Assembly: GCA_934621505.1 (NCBI GenBank)
Contig: CAKTUU010000001.1
Location: forward strand, 207,775 to 271,774
DNA: 64,000 nucleotides
Source: an uncultured Clostridia bacterium
Lineage (GTDB): Bacteria; Bacillota; Clostridia; Christensenellales; Aristaeellaceae
Reading direction: 5' to 3'
Made by a program: the position numbers and the translations under genes. The notes beneath the pieces are model-generated. The model worked only from the letters and a program-made list of their open reading frames with translations, did no database searches and was not told the origin of the DNA. Positions 16,957-24,936 of this stretch are shown here, piece by piece. Position 1 is the first letter of the stretch. Each line of letters starts with the position of its first letter.

Positions 16957-18066
16957 TCATCGGGTCAGCAAATCCAGTTCGTTTTGCAAAAAGGCCAGGC
17001 TGTCCCGCCGGGCCGGGGCCAGCGCCGCGTCCACCGCGTCGTAATCCACCGTGGGGGCGACCGCCTCCCGGCCGGTCACCAGCAGGCGGCCGGTCAGGCC
17101 CATCAGGGACAAAAGCTCACCGATTTTGCCATCGCACTGCTCCCGGGAAAACAGGTAGAAGGGCCGCTTTAGCTGCACGCTGAAGATCATGCCGTGGTAG
17201 GAATTGGTGACCACGCACGCCGCGTGACGCACCAGCGACAAAAATTCCTCCACACCGGCCTGATAAAACATGGGGTGATGGGCGGCGTTTTCCGCCCGCA
17301 GGCTGATTTCCACCACCTGCACGCCCAGACGGCGGGCCGTTTCCATGGCAAAGCGCTCCATGGCCGGATTGTAGCGGCGGGCATACAGCAAAAGATACTC
17401 CCCCGCCTGCTGCCGGGGGGCGATGATGGGGGCGTAATCCTCCGCGGTCAGCAGCAGTGTGGGATCGATCACCCGCTGAACCGGCACGGAGGTATGGTCC
17501 CGCACCCAGTTTACCATGGGGCTTTCCCGCAGGCCGATGGCCAAAAAGCCCTGCAGCTTTTGCGCCAGCACAGGCAGGGTATCCGGGCCAAAGACCGCGT
17601 CGCCGAAGCTGGCGGCATAGGCGGCGCTGCGTCCCTGCATAACCGGATAGCGGGCGTAATAGCCGTCGTCAAAGCCAAATTCATCCGTGCAGAAAATGGT
17701 GTCGCTGCCGCACAAAAAGCCCTGCAGCCCCTCGTCCGTAGGACAGCTGGCAAAGTTTTGGGCGGTGTAGCGGCAATGAGTATTGCGAAACTGCCCGGCA
17801 AAAAAGCGCTGAAACTTTTGATAATTTTCCCGAATGGCGGGCAGGCTCATTTCGCACTGGCGGCGGGCCACAGGGTCCGTGTCCCACATATGGGCCATGG
17901 GATTCAGGGGATTCTTATCCCGCAGCACCTCCGGCAGGTAGTCCACCAGCACGCTTTGGGCCCCCAGCTTGTCCACAGCCCGGCACATGGCCCAGGACTG
18001 CAGGGCGGAGCCGTAGTTGGTAAAATTGCCGTAGCGGTTATAGCTGACAATGCCGATGCGGGCCAT
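16957..18066 (-). CDS. Polysaccharide pyruvyl transferase family protein
   Basis: A 369-residue protein of the CsaB/PssM-like fold. Landmarks are SYNRYGNFTNYGSALQSWAM at the N-terminus, FLCGSDTIF, YAASFGD, GLRESPMVNWV and VVTNSYHGMIFSVQLKRPFY near the C-terminus. The family attaches ketal-linked pyruvate to sugars of envelope polymers, though some members have other activities. It is packed with 11-16 bp gaps between licD and the class V aminotransferase. In Firmicutes pyruvylated polymers often anchor S-layer proteins; no SLH-domain protein is seen in this window. Confidence 0.88.
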   Translation of the reverse strand: MARIGIVSYNRYGNFTNYGSALQSWAMCRAVDKLGAQSVLVDYLPEVLRDKNPLNPMAHMWDTDPVARRQCEMSLPAIRENYQKFQRFFAGQFRNTHCRYTAQNFASCPTDEGLQGFLCGSDTIFCTDEFGFDDGYYARYPVMQGRSAAYAASFGDAVFGPDTLPVLAQKLQGFLAIGLRESPMVNWVRDHTSVPVQRVIDPTLLLTAEDYAPIIAPRQQAGEYLLLYARRYNPAMERFAMETARRLGVQVVEISLRAENAAHHPMFYQAGVEEFLSLVRHAACVVTNSYHGMIFSVQLKRPFYLFSREQCDGKIGELLSLMGLTGRLLVTGREAVAPTVDYDAVDAALAPARRDSLAFLQNELDLLTR

Positions 18067-18077
18067 GGCGCACCTCC

Positions 18078-18848
18078 TCAGGCTTTCTGTCGTTGCGCTG
18101 TGTGCTGGCGCAGCATGCGCTGTCCCTCCGGGGGGCGCTGCATGTAGTCGCCGTATTGACGGGTGAGCATTTCGTCCCAGCAGGTTAACACGCGCAGGGG
18201 CACGCCCTCAAACAGGATATCCTGGTAGCTGTGGGTCATTTCCGCGGGCCAGATTCGTCCCAGCACCCGAAAATCCCCGTCGGGCACATGCACCAGACTG
18301 CCGTCGCCCCGGGCCCAGCGGGTGTATACATGCCGGTACCATTTCAGCTTGCGCTCCTTGGAAAAGGGAAGCCCCAGCAGGTGGGTGCCCACCAGCAGAG
18401 AACGGTACTTTTTGGGGTAGCTGCTTACGTCCACCTTGTCCTTGAGCATCCCCTGCAGGGTTTCCAGCGCCAGCACCCGCATTTTCTGCCTGCGGGGCGA
18501 GGCGCTGATGGGCTCGTAATGAAACAGGTCCACAAAGGGAAATTCGCCGTCGATGGGCTGGCGGGGCACCACCCGGGCCACCCAGGTGTCCGTTTCGGAA
18601 ACGGTGTAGTCGGCGCTTTCCGTGGGAAACACGGCGATAAACCGCCGCCATGCGTCCTTGCAGAAGCCGATGTCCAAATCGTCGTCCCAGGGGATGAAGC
18701 CCCCCTCCCGCACGGCCCCCAGCATGGTGCCCCCCAGCAGGGTGTATTCAATGTGATGCGCCCGGCATACCCGGTCGATTTCCACCATCATATCCAGCAG
18801 GGTCTGCTGAATGCGCCGCATGCCGTAGGCGTTATCCTGCAAAGCCAT
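18078..18848 (-). CDS. LicD-family phosphotransferase
   Basis: A 256-residue protein with the LicD nucleotidyltransferase-fold signature LLGGTMLGAVREGGFIPWDD, continuing into DLDIG (acidic metal ligands D55-D57 and D59). The family moves phosphocholine or similar phosphate-linked groups from CDP donors to glycans. No choline kinase or licB/licC set is nearby. The operon has its own TagD-like domain instead, so the transferred group is probably not choline. It starts 14 bp after the LRR gene. The transferred moiety is unknown. Confidence 0.9.
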   Translation of the reverse strand: MALQDNAYGMRRIQQTLLDMMVEIDRVCRAHHIEYTLLGGTMLGAVREGGFIPWDDDLDIGFCKDAWRRFIAVFPTESADYTVSETDTWVARVVPRQPIDGEFPFVDLFHYEPISASPRRQKMRVLALETLQGMLKDKVDVSSYPKKYRSLLVGTHLLGLPFSKERKLKWYRHVYTRWARGDGSLVHVPDGDFRVLGRIWPAEMTHSYQDILFEGVPLRVLTCWDEMLTRQYGDYMQRPPEGQRMLRQHTAQRQKA

Positions 18849-18862
18849 GGAAAGGGCCTCCT

Positions 18863-19867
18863 TTAGGGGAATGGAATGTATTTGTCGTTTTCAAAAATTT
18901 CCACAATTTTCAGGTATCGGGGGTGCCCCTGCCGCCAGCCCTCGGCTGTGGGATAGGTAATGGCGGTGGAGTTGATGGTGGTGTTGGGCAAATGCTCCTG
19001 CAGTTCCTTCAGCTGCTCGTCGGTGATGGGGTTGCCGCCCAGCCACAGCCGGTCCAGCTTTTTCAGGTTGTACAGGGGGGTAAAATCGGTGATATTGCAT
19101 TTGCCAATGTGCAGGTCGATCAGCTCGGTCAGGTCCGCCAGGGGAGAAATATCGGTGACGCCGTCGTTATGAATCAGCTCCAGATAGACCAACTGGTTTT
19201 GATAACGCAAGGGCTCCAGATCGCTGATCTGGTTATCCGCCACAATCAGAATTTGCAGCTTGGGCAAATCCTTTAAAAAACGGATGTCCGTTACGGCGTT
19301 ATGGCCAATGTCCAGGGCCTTTAAATCAGGGCAGTGGCGGAAGGCGGCGAAATCGGCCTGAGTATGGCGGTTTTTGGTGTACTTGGCGTGACGGGTGCAA
19401 AAGGCCGTCAGGTCCGTTCGGATGATGTGGTGGGCCATGTGGAACTTGCAGTTGAAGGTAACGCCGGGATAGTCCGCCTTCAGCCGGTCCAGTTCTTCCG
19501 CAGTGAACACATAGCCGTAGGTGGTCACCTGGGTCAGGCAGGGGAGCAGGGCCATCACATCGGTCAACTGGGACAGCTTTTTGTATTCGCTGTATTTCAG
19601 GTCCAGATGCTGCGTGTCCCAGGGAATATGGCGATTAAACGCGCGGATGCGGTACAAAAAAGTGCGCTGGGGGAAAGTATCCATCAGCAGGCGAATGTTG
19701 GCCGGACTCAGGGAGGTGGCGGTCACATCCACCACGGAAGCGTCGTTTGCCTGAATTTGCTGGATGGTCTGTTCCATTTTGTCAATTTTTTCAACGACCA
19801 GCGTATCGGCCAGGGCCGGAGCGGCCCAAAGCAGCAGAACCAGAAGCAGGCAAAGGATTCGTTTCAT
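18863..19867 (-). CDS. Secreted leucine-rich-repeat protein (internalin-type repeats)
   Basis: A 334-residue exported protein. The signal peptide (MKRILCLLLVLLLWAAPALA) ends at ALA|D. Residues 180-300 hold about five 22-residue LRRs of the SDS22/internalin type: LKALDIGHNAVTDI, LQILIVADNQISDL, LVYLELIHNDGVTDI, LIDLHIGKCNITDF and LDRLWLGGNPITDE. There is no LPXTG or transmembrane anchor at the C-terminus (it ends DKYIPFP). It opens the LicD/pyruvyl-transferase operon, so it may bind or help assemble the modified polymer. A role in protein-glycan or protein-protein binding is the most that can be said. Confidence 0.85.
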   Translation of the reverse strand: MKRILCLLLVLLLWAAPALADTLVVEKIDKMEQTIQQIQANDASVVDVTATSLSPANIRLLMDTFPQRTFLYRIRAFNRHIPWDTQHLDLKYSEYKKLSQLTDVMALLPCLTQVTTYGYVFTAEELDRLKADYPGVTFNCKFHMAHHIIRTDLTAFCTRHAKYTKNRHTQADFAAFRHCPDLKALDIGHNAVTDIRFLKDLPKLQILIVADNQISDLEPLRYQNQLVYLELIHNDGVTDISPLADLTELIDLHIGKCNITDFTPLYNLKKLDRLWLGGNPITDEQLKELQEHLPNTTINSTAITYPTAEGWRQGHPRYLKIVEIFENDKYIPFP

Positions 19868-19901
19868 CAGGCGAATCGCTTCCTTTCATTTATATGGAAA
19901 A

Positions 19902-19930
19902 AGTATATCATGGCCCCTGTGGACTGTCAA
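19902..19930 (-). promoter_or_regulatory. Promoter of the LRR-licD-flippase operon
   Basis: Reading leftward, TTGACA (19930-19925), a 17-bp spacer and TATACT (19907-19902) lie about 35 bp before the LRR start. Confidence 0.88.
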
Positions 19931-19975
19931 GAAAAGGGCGCGCGCTGTTTCGACCGTCGAATTTGGCAAAAAACC

Positions 19976-20004
19976 TTCCTTTTTCAACCAGGACGTGATA
20001 TAAT
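19976..20004 (+). promoter_or_regulatory. Possible promoter of the coiled-coil gene
   Basis: A consensus TATAAT (19999-20004) with a weak TTCCTT 17 bp upstream. AGGAGGG follows at 20027-20033. Confidence 0.5.
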
Positions 20005-20041
20005 AAACAAAACCTTGAAACTGAATAGGAGGGATTTTTCC

Positions 20042-20728
20042 ATGGCCGACACCAAAACCGCCGCCTCTACCACCCAAAGCAAAACCCCGCTGTATCTTGT
20101 GTGCGCCGCGCTGATTGTGGCCGTTATTCTGGCCATTGTCGGCTTTACGGGCAAAAGTAATGTGCAGGCCCTGAATAACGAGCTGGCCGCCGCTAAGACG
20201 GAACTGGAAACCCAACTGACCGATCTGGAAACCGCCAGGACGGAAGCCGAAACCGCCAAGACCGCTCTGGAGGAGGACAACGCCGCCCTGACCGCCCAGC
20301 TGGAAGAAGTCCAGGCGGAAGCGAAAACCCTGAAGACCGACTTGGAGACGGCTGCCTCCGCCAAGACGGAGCTGGAAACCAGGGCCGCTGATTTGGAAAA
20401 GCAGCTGACCGCCGCCAAGGCCGAGTCCGACAAGCTGCTGGAAGCCGCCAAGACGGAAAAGGCCGATCTGGAAAAGAAGCTGACGGAAGCCGAAACCGCC
20501 AAAACCACCGCGGAAGCCGCCCTGGAAACCCTGACTGCGGAAAACACCGCCCTGAAAGAAGCTGAGGGCAAAACCACCGCAGAGCTGTCCGCTGCCAAAA
20601 CCGAAGCGGAAAGCAAGCTGGCCGACGCGGAAAAGCAGAATGAAGAACTGACCCGGCAGGTAACCGACCTGGAAAAACAGGTGGAGGAATTGAACGCCGA
20701 GGTGAAAAAGCTCAAGACCAATCCGTAA
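20042..20728 (+). CDS. Single-pass membrane protein with a long coiled coil
   Basis: A 228-residue protein. A short Ala/Thr/Lys-rich cytoplasmic tail is followed by one membrane helix (about residues 16-37). Then come roughly 190 residues of nearly uninterrupted heptad-like sequence rich in A, E, K, T and L (repeating KTELETxxxxLE blocks, TAENTALKE, EELTRQVTDLEKQVEEL). No enzymatic domain is visible. The start at 20042 has AGGAGGG 8 nt upstream. It is flanked by its own promoter and terminator. The function is unknown; the layout suits a spacer, scaffold or envelope-spanning tether. Confidence 0.85.
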   Translation: MADTKTAASTTQSKTPLYLVCAALIVAVILAIVGFTGKSNVQALNNELAAAKTELETQLTDLETARTEAETAKTALEEDNAALTAQLEEVQAEAKTLKTDLETAASAKTELETRAADLEKQLTAAKAESDKLLEAAKTEKADLEKKLTEAETAKTTAEAALETLTAENTALKEAEGKTTAELSAAKTEAESKLADAEKQNEELTRQVTDLEKQVEELNAEVKKLKTNP

Positions 20729-20742
20729 AATAACCGTTTCCG

Positions 20743-20778
20743 GCCGTGGGGGTAGCGCATCCCCCGCGGCGTTTTTTT
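20743..20778 (+). terminator. Intrinsic terminator of the coiled-coil gene
   Basis: A 10-bp stem (GCCGTGGGGG with CCCCCGCGGC, one G-U pair), an 8-nt loop and seven T. Confidence 0.92.
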
Positions 20779-20784
20779 ATGGGT

Positions 20785-20813
20785 TTGCAGTTTCACCCAA
20801 AATATGGTATACT
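20785..20813 (+). promoter_or_regulatory. Promoter of the GT2-DUF6020 pair, with a structured leader
   Basis: TTGCAG, a 17-bp spacer and TATACT. The leader of about 100 nt before the ATG at 20920 holds the stems CCGGCG-CACC-CGCCGG (20835-20850 region) and TTTTGC-TGAAGCC-GCAAAA. I could not match it to a riboswitch class. Confidence 0.7.
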
Positions 20814-20919
20814 CAATGGCACAACTCATCGAACCGGCGCACCCGCCGGGAAAAACGCCTTTTGCTGAAGCCGCAAAAACGGGATGGGCCAGGCAGGGCG
20901 CAGCATAACGGAGGTACCT

Positions 20920-21858
20920 ATGAAAATTGCCGTTTTGATTCCCTGCTATAACGAATCCAAAACCATCGCCAAGGTGGTGGCCGATTACCGCGCCGCCCTG
21001 CCGGAGGCGGATATTTATGTGTATGACAACAATTCCACCGACCACACCGACGACATCGCCCGGCAGGCCGGGGCCATTGTGCGCTACGAATACCGTCAGG
21101 GCAAGGGCAACGTCATCCGCACCATGTTTCGGGAGATTGACGCGGACTGCTACCTGATGATTGACGGCGATGATACCTACCCCGCCGAAAACGCCCGGGA
21201 AATGGTGGACCTGGTGCTGAACAAAAAGGTGGATATGGTGGTGGGCGACCGCCTGTCGGCCACCTATTTTACCGAGAACAAACGGCCCTTCCATAACCTG
21301 GGCAACCGGATGGTGCGTGGGCTGGTCAACACCCTGTTCAAGGGGGATATCCGGGATATTATGACCGGCTACCGGGCCTTCAGCTATCAGTTTGTCAAGT
21401 CCTTCCCCGTTTTGTCCAAGGGCTTTGAAATCGAGACGGAAATGACCATTCACGCGCTGGATAAAAACCTGAGCGTCAAGAGCATTCCCGTGGAATACCG
21501 GGACCGGCCGGACGGCAGCGTCAGCAAGCTGAACACCTATTCCGACGGGTTTAAGGTGCTGCGCACCATTCTGCGCCTGTTTAAGGAATACCGCCCGCTG
21601 GCCTTTTTTGGCATCATCGCGGCGCTGTTCGGGGTGGTGGGGCTGTGCCTGTTTATTCCCCCGCTGGCGGAATTTGTGCGGGAGCAGTATGTACACCGGG
21701 TGCCCACGCTGATTGTCAGCGGCGTGATGCTGACCCTGGCCCTGCTGCTGCTGGTATGCGGGTTCATTTTGGACACCGTGGTGAAAAAGCACCGCCAGCT
21801 GTTTGAAATCAACCTGAACATGCTGCGCCTGATGCGCCAGAAGGAAGAAGCCGAATGA
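20920..21858 (+). CDS. GT2 glycosyltransferase with C-terminal membrane helices
   Basis: A 312-residue dolichol-/polyprenyl-phosphate sugar synthase-type protein. The GT-A domain shows VLIPCYNESKTI, YDNNSTDHTDD, the IDGDDTYP metal motif (DGDD) and DIMTGYRAFSYQF. Two C-terminal hydrophobic helices (about residues 228-290) anchor it. The ATG at 20920 has GGAGG 5 nt upstream; the longer frame from 20884 lacks one. The 3' end overlaps the next start by 4 bp (ATGA), so the two are co-translated. It probably makes a polyprenyl-phosphate sugar for a GT-C enzyme, perhaps the large membrane protein that follows. Confidence 0.9.
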   Translation: MKIAVLIPCYNESKTIAKVVADYRAALPEADIYVYDNNSTDHTDDIARQAGAIVRYEYRQGKGNVIRTMFREIDADCYLMIDGDDTYPAENAREMVDLVLNKKVDMVVGDRLSATYFTENKRPFHNLGNRMVRGLVNTLFKGDIRDIMTGYRAFSYQFVKSFPVLSKGFEIETEMTIHALDKNLSVKSIPVEYRDRPDGSVSKLNTYSDGFKVLRTILRLFKEYRPLAFFGIIAALFGVVGLCLFIPPLAEFVREQYVHRVPTLIVSGVMLTLALLLLVCGFILDTVVKKHRQLFEINLNMLRLMRQKEEAE

Positions 21859-23714
21859 AGAACCGCACCCTTTCGCCCCTGCGCCAAAAGTGCATGGGGT
21901 TTTTCTGCTTTTTGGCCGGGGTGGCTTCCGCCCTGTGCTTTGTGGTGGGGCAGGACGGGTATACCGGAATGAGCGCCCTGCCCGCCGCGTCCACCGACTA
22001 TTTGTGGAGCGCCCTGGCCCTGTGCTTTGGGCTGATGTTTTGGGCCGTGTATGTGCGCCGGGGCCTGCGGCCTCATGGATTGAGCGTTGCCTTTGGGCTG
22101 CTTTTCGGATGGGTGAACGCCTTTGGACAGGTGCTGTTTGCCTATGACAGCTGGACCATGAGCGGCCTGCGGCTGGCGCTGACAATCGGGAAGGGCCTGG
22201 GACAGAGCCTGCCCATGATCGCTTTTTTTACCTGGCTGCATCACTGGCTGAGCCGGGGCGCGGCCGCAAAGCCCGGCGCGCTGGAGGGCTGGCGGCCCAA
22301 ACGGTTTGTCCGCCTGTGGGACTGGGCGGGGCGGCATCCCATCCTGAGCGTGATGATGCTGCTGGTTGTCTGCTGGTCCCCCTATCTGGTTGCGTTTTAT
22401 CCCGGCACGGTCTGCTGGGATTTGGGCGAGATGATTGCCCAGTTTTTTGGCCAGCGGGAGATGGACACCTGGCACCCGGTTTTTCTGACCTGGATTTTCG
22501 GCGGCCTGGTATGGCTGGGCCGTCTGGCGGGCAGCGATAACCTGGGGGCGGCCCTGTTTACCCTGCTGCAAACTTTGGCCCTCAGCTACGCCCTGTCCCG
22601 GGCGCTGCGGGATTTGGCCCGCATGGGGCTGGCAAGGGGGTACCGGCTGATGGCGCTGGCCTTTTTTGCCCTGACCCCCATCTGGGGCGGGTACGCCCAG
22701 TTTATCAGCAAGGATACCCTGTATACCGCCGTTCTGCTGCTGTTTGCCCTAAACGCCATGGAGCTTTTGTGGCGGCGGGACGCGCTGCGGCTGGCGTTGC
22801 CCTGGGAGCTGTTTCTTTGGGGCCTGCTGACCTGCCTGATTCGCTCCAACGGGCTGTATGTGGTGCTGCCCACAGCCCTTGTGCTGGTGCTTGCCGCCAA
22901 GCCCCGGCTGCCCATTGGGGCGGCGCTGGCCGGGGCGGTGGCCTGTGCGCTGCTGTTTTCCGGCGTGCTGGTGCCCGCTTTGGGCATTCGGGATGAAACC
23001 GCCAGCGGGCTGTATTCCGTCTGCTTCCAGCAGAGCGCCCGCATCCTGCGGGACCATGGCGATACGGTTACCCCGGAGGAATACGCCCAGATTGACGCGG
23101 TGCTGGACGCGGAGCATCTGGCGGAAAAATACGAGCCATGGATCAGCGACCCGGTAAAGTTCACCTTTCGCCAGTACGGCCAGGGGGCGCAGGCGGAAAA
23201 GCAGGCCCTGGCCGTCTACCGCAAAACCTGGCTGAAAATGCTGAAGGAATACCCCCTGACCTGCGCCGAGGCTTTTTTTGCGGGCAATATCTCCTATTAT
23301 ACCTTCCAGCCCAAATTGGAGGGTGATACCTACAACAACCAGGCGGGCAACCGGCTGGTGTTTGAAACCTACGATTTGGGGCAGGACGCCCGCCTGCTGC
23401 ACACCCGGCAAAAGGAAGCGCTGGCCCCTGCGCGCACGGCGCTTGCCGCCTTTGCCAGAGGCTGGCGGCACATTCCCCTGCTGAGCCTGCTGTATGTGTG
23501 CGCCAGCTATACCTGGGCGCTGGCAGGCGGGGCGTTAAGCCTGCTGCGCCAAAAGCGGGCGCGGCTGCTGGCTGCGTTTGTACCGGCCCTGATGAGTCTG
23601 GGCGTATGTATGCTGGGTCCGGTAAACGACTACTTTCGGTATTTTTTGCCCATTGTGGCCATGACCCCCGGTTTGCTGGGGCTGTGCTGCAGGGGAAGCG
23701 ATTTTTCATCATAA
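21855..23714 (+). CDS. Large polytopic membrane protein (DUF6020-like, possible GT-C glycosyltransferase)
   Basis: A 619-residue protein with about 12-13 hydrophobic segments. An extracellular-looking loop falls at about residues 385-525, before two C-terminal helices. The first outward-facing loop has YPGTVCWDLGEMIAQFF followed by TWHPVFLTWIFGG, resembling the acidic and His-containing loop of GT-C transferases that use lipid-phosphate donors. It overlaps the GT2 gene by 4 bp. GT2 plus GT-C pairs commonly add sugars to teichoic acids or proteins outside the cell, which is my inferred role. I recognise the DUF6020 likeness but no characterised orthologue. Confidence 0.75.
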   Translation: MKNRTLSPLRQKCMGFFCFLAGVASALCFVVGQDGYTGMSALPAASTDYLWSALALCFGLMFWAVYVRRGLRPHGLSVAFGLLFGWVNAFGQVLFAYDSWTMSGLRLALTIGKGLGQSLPMIAFFTWLHHWLSRGAAAKPGALEGWRPKRFVRLWDWAGRHPILSVMMLLVVCWSPYLVAFYPGTVCWDLGEMIAQFFGQREMDTWHPVFLTWIFGGLVWLGRLAGSDNLGAALFTLLQTLALSYALSRALRDLARMGLARGYRLMALAFFALTPIWGGYAQFISKDTLYTAVLLLFALNAMELLWRRDALRLALPWELFLWGLLTCLIRSNGLYVVLPTALVLVLAAKPRLPIGAALAGAVACALLFSGVLVPALGIRDETASGLYSVCFQQSARILRDHGDTVTPEEYAQIDAVLDAEHLAEKYEPWISDPVKFTFRQYGQGAQAEKQALAVYRKTWLKMLKEYPLTCAEAFFAGNISYYTFQPKLEGDTYNNQAGNRLVFETYDLGQDARLLHTRQKEALAPARTALAAFARGWRHIPLLSLLYVCASYTWALAGGALSLLRQKRARLLAAFVPALMSLGVCMLGPVNDYFRYFLPIVAMTPGLLGLCCRGSDFSS

Positions 23715-23775
23715 CCCATTTTCCGGCATATACTGAAAGCACTCCCCCGCAAAATGTTTTCAGGAGGTATGCGGC

Positions 23776-24045
23776 GTGACGCTCAGTGAACTGCGCACCA
23801 AGGAAGTCATAGATATTCGCGATGGAAAGCGCCTGGGGCGCGTCATGGATTTGGAGTTTTGCGCCGTGGACAGCCGGATTACCGCCCTGGTGGTCCCCGC
23901 GGAAACCAGCTTTCTGCAAAGTCTGCGGGGCGAAAAATGCGGCATGGTCATCCCCTGGCAAAACATTAACCGCATCGGCGACGATGTGATTCTGGTATCC
24001 ACAGCCGGGCTTGGAGGCTGCTGCGGGGAACAGGATGGAAGGTAA
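23776..24045 (+). CDS. YlmC/YmxH-family sporulation protein (PRC-barrel)
   Basis: An 89-residue PRC-barrel protein with LSELRTKEVIDIRDGKRLGR and VIPWQNINRIGDDVILV, typical of the YlmC/YmxH family found in endospore formers. The start is GTG at 23776 with AGGAGG about 9 nt upstream. The upstream sequence CATATACT resembles a sporulation sigma -10 box as well as a sigma-A one, which I cannot resolve by eye. It is the only gene in the window that points to sporulation. A convergent terminator follows. Confidence 0.87.
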   Translation: MTLSELRTKEVIDIRDGKRLGRVMDLEFCAVDSRITALVVPAETSFLQSLRGEKCGMVIPWQNINRIGDDVILVSTAGLGGCCGEQDGR

Positions 24046-24052
24046 AGAGCAA

Positions 24053-24090
24053 ACGCACCCCGTCCGGCAGAAACGCCGGGCGGGGTGTGT
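24053..24090. terminator. Hairpin between convergent genes, probable bidirectional terminator
   Basis: A 16-bp stem with few mismatches (ACGCACCCCGTCCGGC with GCCGGGCGGGGTGTGT) and a 6-nt loop. T-tracts on both sides are short. Confidence 0.7.
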
Positions 24091-24104
24091 TGTTTATGGA
24101 ACGG

Positions 24105-24728
24105 TTACAGTTTGGGGGGCGTCCAGTCGCCGCCACCCAGATCAATATCGCCGCCGTCCTCACCCAGGTCGATCTCACCGCCATCTCCGGGGCGCTCTGT
24201 AGGGGGCACCTCCGTTGGTTCCGTAATAGGCGTATCGGTAGGAACCTCCGTGGGCGCGGCGGTGGGTTTAGGTGTGGCGGTGGGTTCCGGGGCGGCGGTC
24301 GGATCGGGCGCAGCGGTGGGTTCCGGGGCGGCGGTTTCTTCCGGCGCTGGGGGAACCGGCGCGTCTGCGCCCACATTGGGCAGGCGGCGCAGCAGGGTAA
24401 ACTGGCCGTCCTCCATGGTGCCAATGGCCAGAATGCTGCAGGCCCGGGCCTTTTCCAGGAAAACCCGGTTGTAGCAGAACATGCGGGCGATGTCCTCCGG
24501 CACATCCGAGGGAATGATCAGGCTGTAGCCCGCGCTGGTGGTTTCCAGCATGGCGGTAAATTCCTGCACAGCGCCGTCCGCGTCATAGTAGCGCATCAGC
24601 ACGCCGTCTTTGGTAAAATCGGACCCCTTGCACCGGGGGTAGGGGGAAGCGGCCTGGGCCAATGCCAGGCAGGAAGCGGCCAGAATGCAGACCAGTAGAA
24701 GAACCATCCCTTTTTGCCGTTTGTTCAT
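24105..24728 (-). CDS. Small secreted protein with a Pro/Thr-rich C-terminal half
   Basis: A 207-residue exported protein. The signal peptide (MNKRQKGMVLLLVCILAASCLALAQA) has AQA|AS as its likely cleavage site. The folded part covers about residues 27-125 (FTKDGVLMRYYDADGAVQEF, IIPSDVPEDIARMF). A low-complexity tail of repeated AAPEPTAAPDPT-type units then runs into an acidic Gly-rich end (GEIDLGEDGGDIDLGG). Such Pro/Thr tails act as wall-spanning spacers or glycosylation sites. I do not recognise the folded domain. The start at 24728 is preceded by AAGGA 9 nt upstream. Confidence 0.8.
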   Translation of the reverse strand: MNKRQKGMVLLLVCILAASCLALAQAASPYPRCKGSDFTKDGVLMRYYDADGAVQEFTAMLETTSAGYSLIIPSDVPEDIARMFCYNRVFLEKARACSILAIGTMEDGQFTLLRRLPNVGADAPVPPAPEETAAPEPTAAPDPTAAPEPTATPKPTAAPTEVPTDTPITEPTEVPPTERPGDGGEIDLGEDGGDIDLGGGDWTPPKL

Positions 24729-24787
24729 GACGAACCATCCTTGCAATAGCCTTTAATTTGAAAGAATGGCGTCTTTTGTTAAAAAAT

Positions 24788-24816
24788 ATTATACATACCA
24801 ATCTTGTGAAAAGCAA
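24788..24816 (-). promoter_or_regulatory. Promoter of the small secreted protein
   Basis: Reading leftward, TTGCTT, a 17-bp spacer and a consensus TATAAT. Confidence 0.7.
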
Positions 24817-24856
24817 ACGCCTTTTTAAGTGTGAACGGCAAGAAGGGGCGCTTACA

Positions 24857-24885
24857 TTGACATTGCGCCCGTTCTGCTATATGAT
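24857..24885 (+). promoter_or_regulatory. Promoter of the wbpABDE-like operon
   Basis: TTGACA, a 17-bp spacer and TATGAT, 51 bp before the ATG at 24937. Confidence 0.9.
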
Positions 24886-24936
24886 ACTAAATTGGAAATG
24901 TTATGTCCGCACCAGGCAGAATGGAGGCATACGGCA

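Noticed and set aside
18078..18848. Classic licABC phosphocholine locus
   Set aside because: Only LicD is present; no choline kinase, choline transporter or LicC-type cytidylyltransferase is in the window.
20814..20919. Cyclic-di-GMP (GEMM) riboswitch
   Set aside because: The GCAAA and ACGGG fragments are suggestive but the conserved core order is not present.
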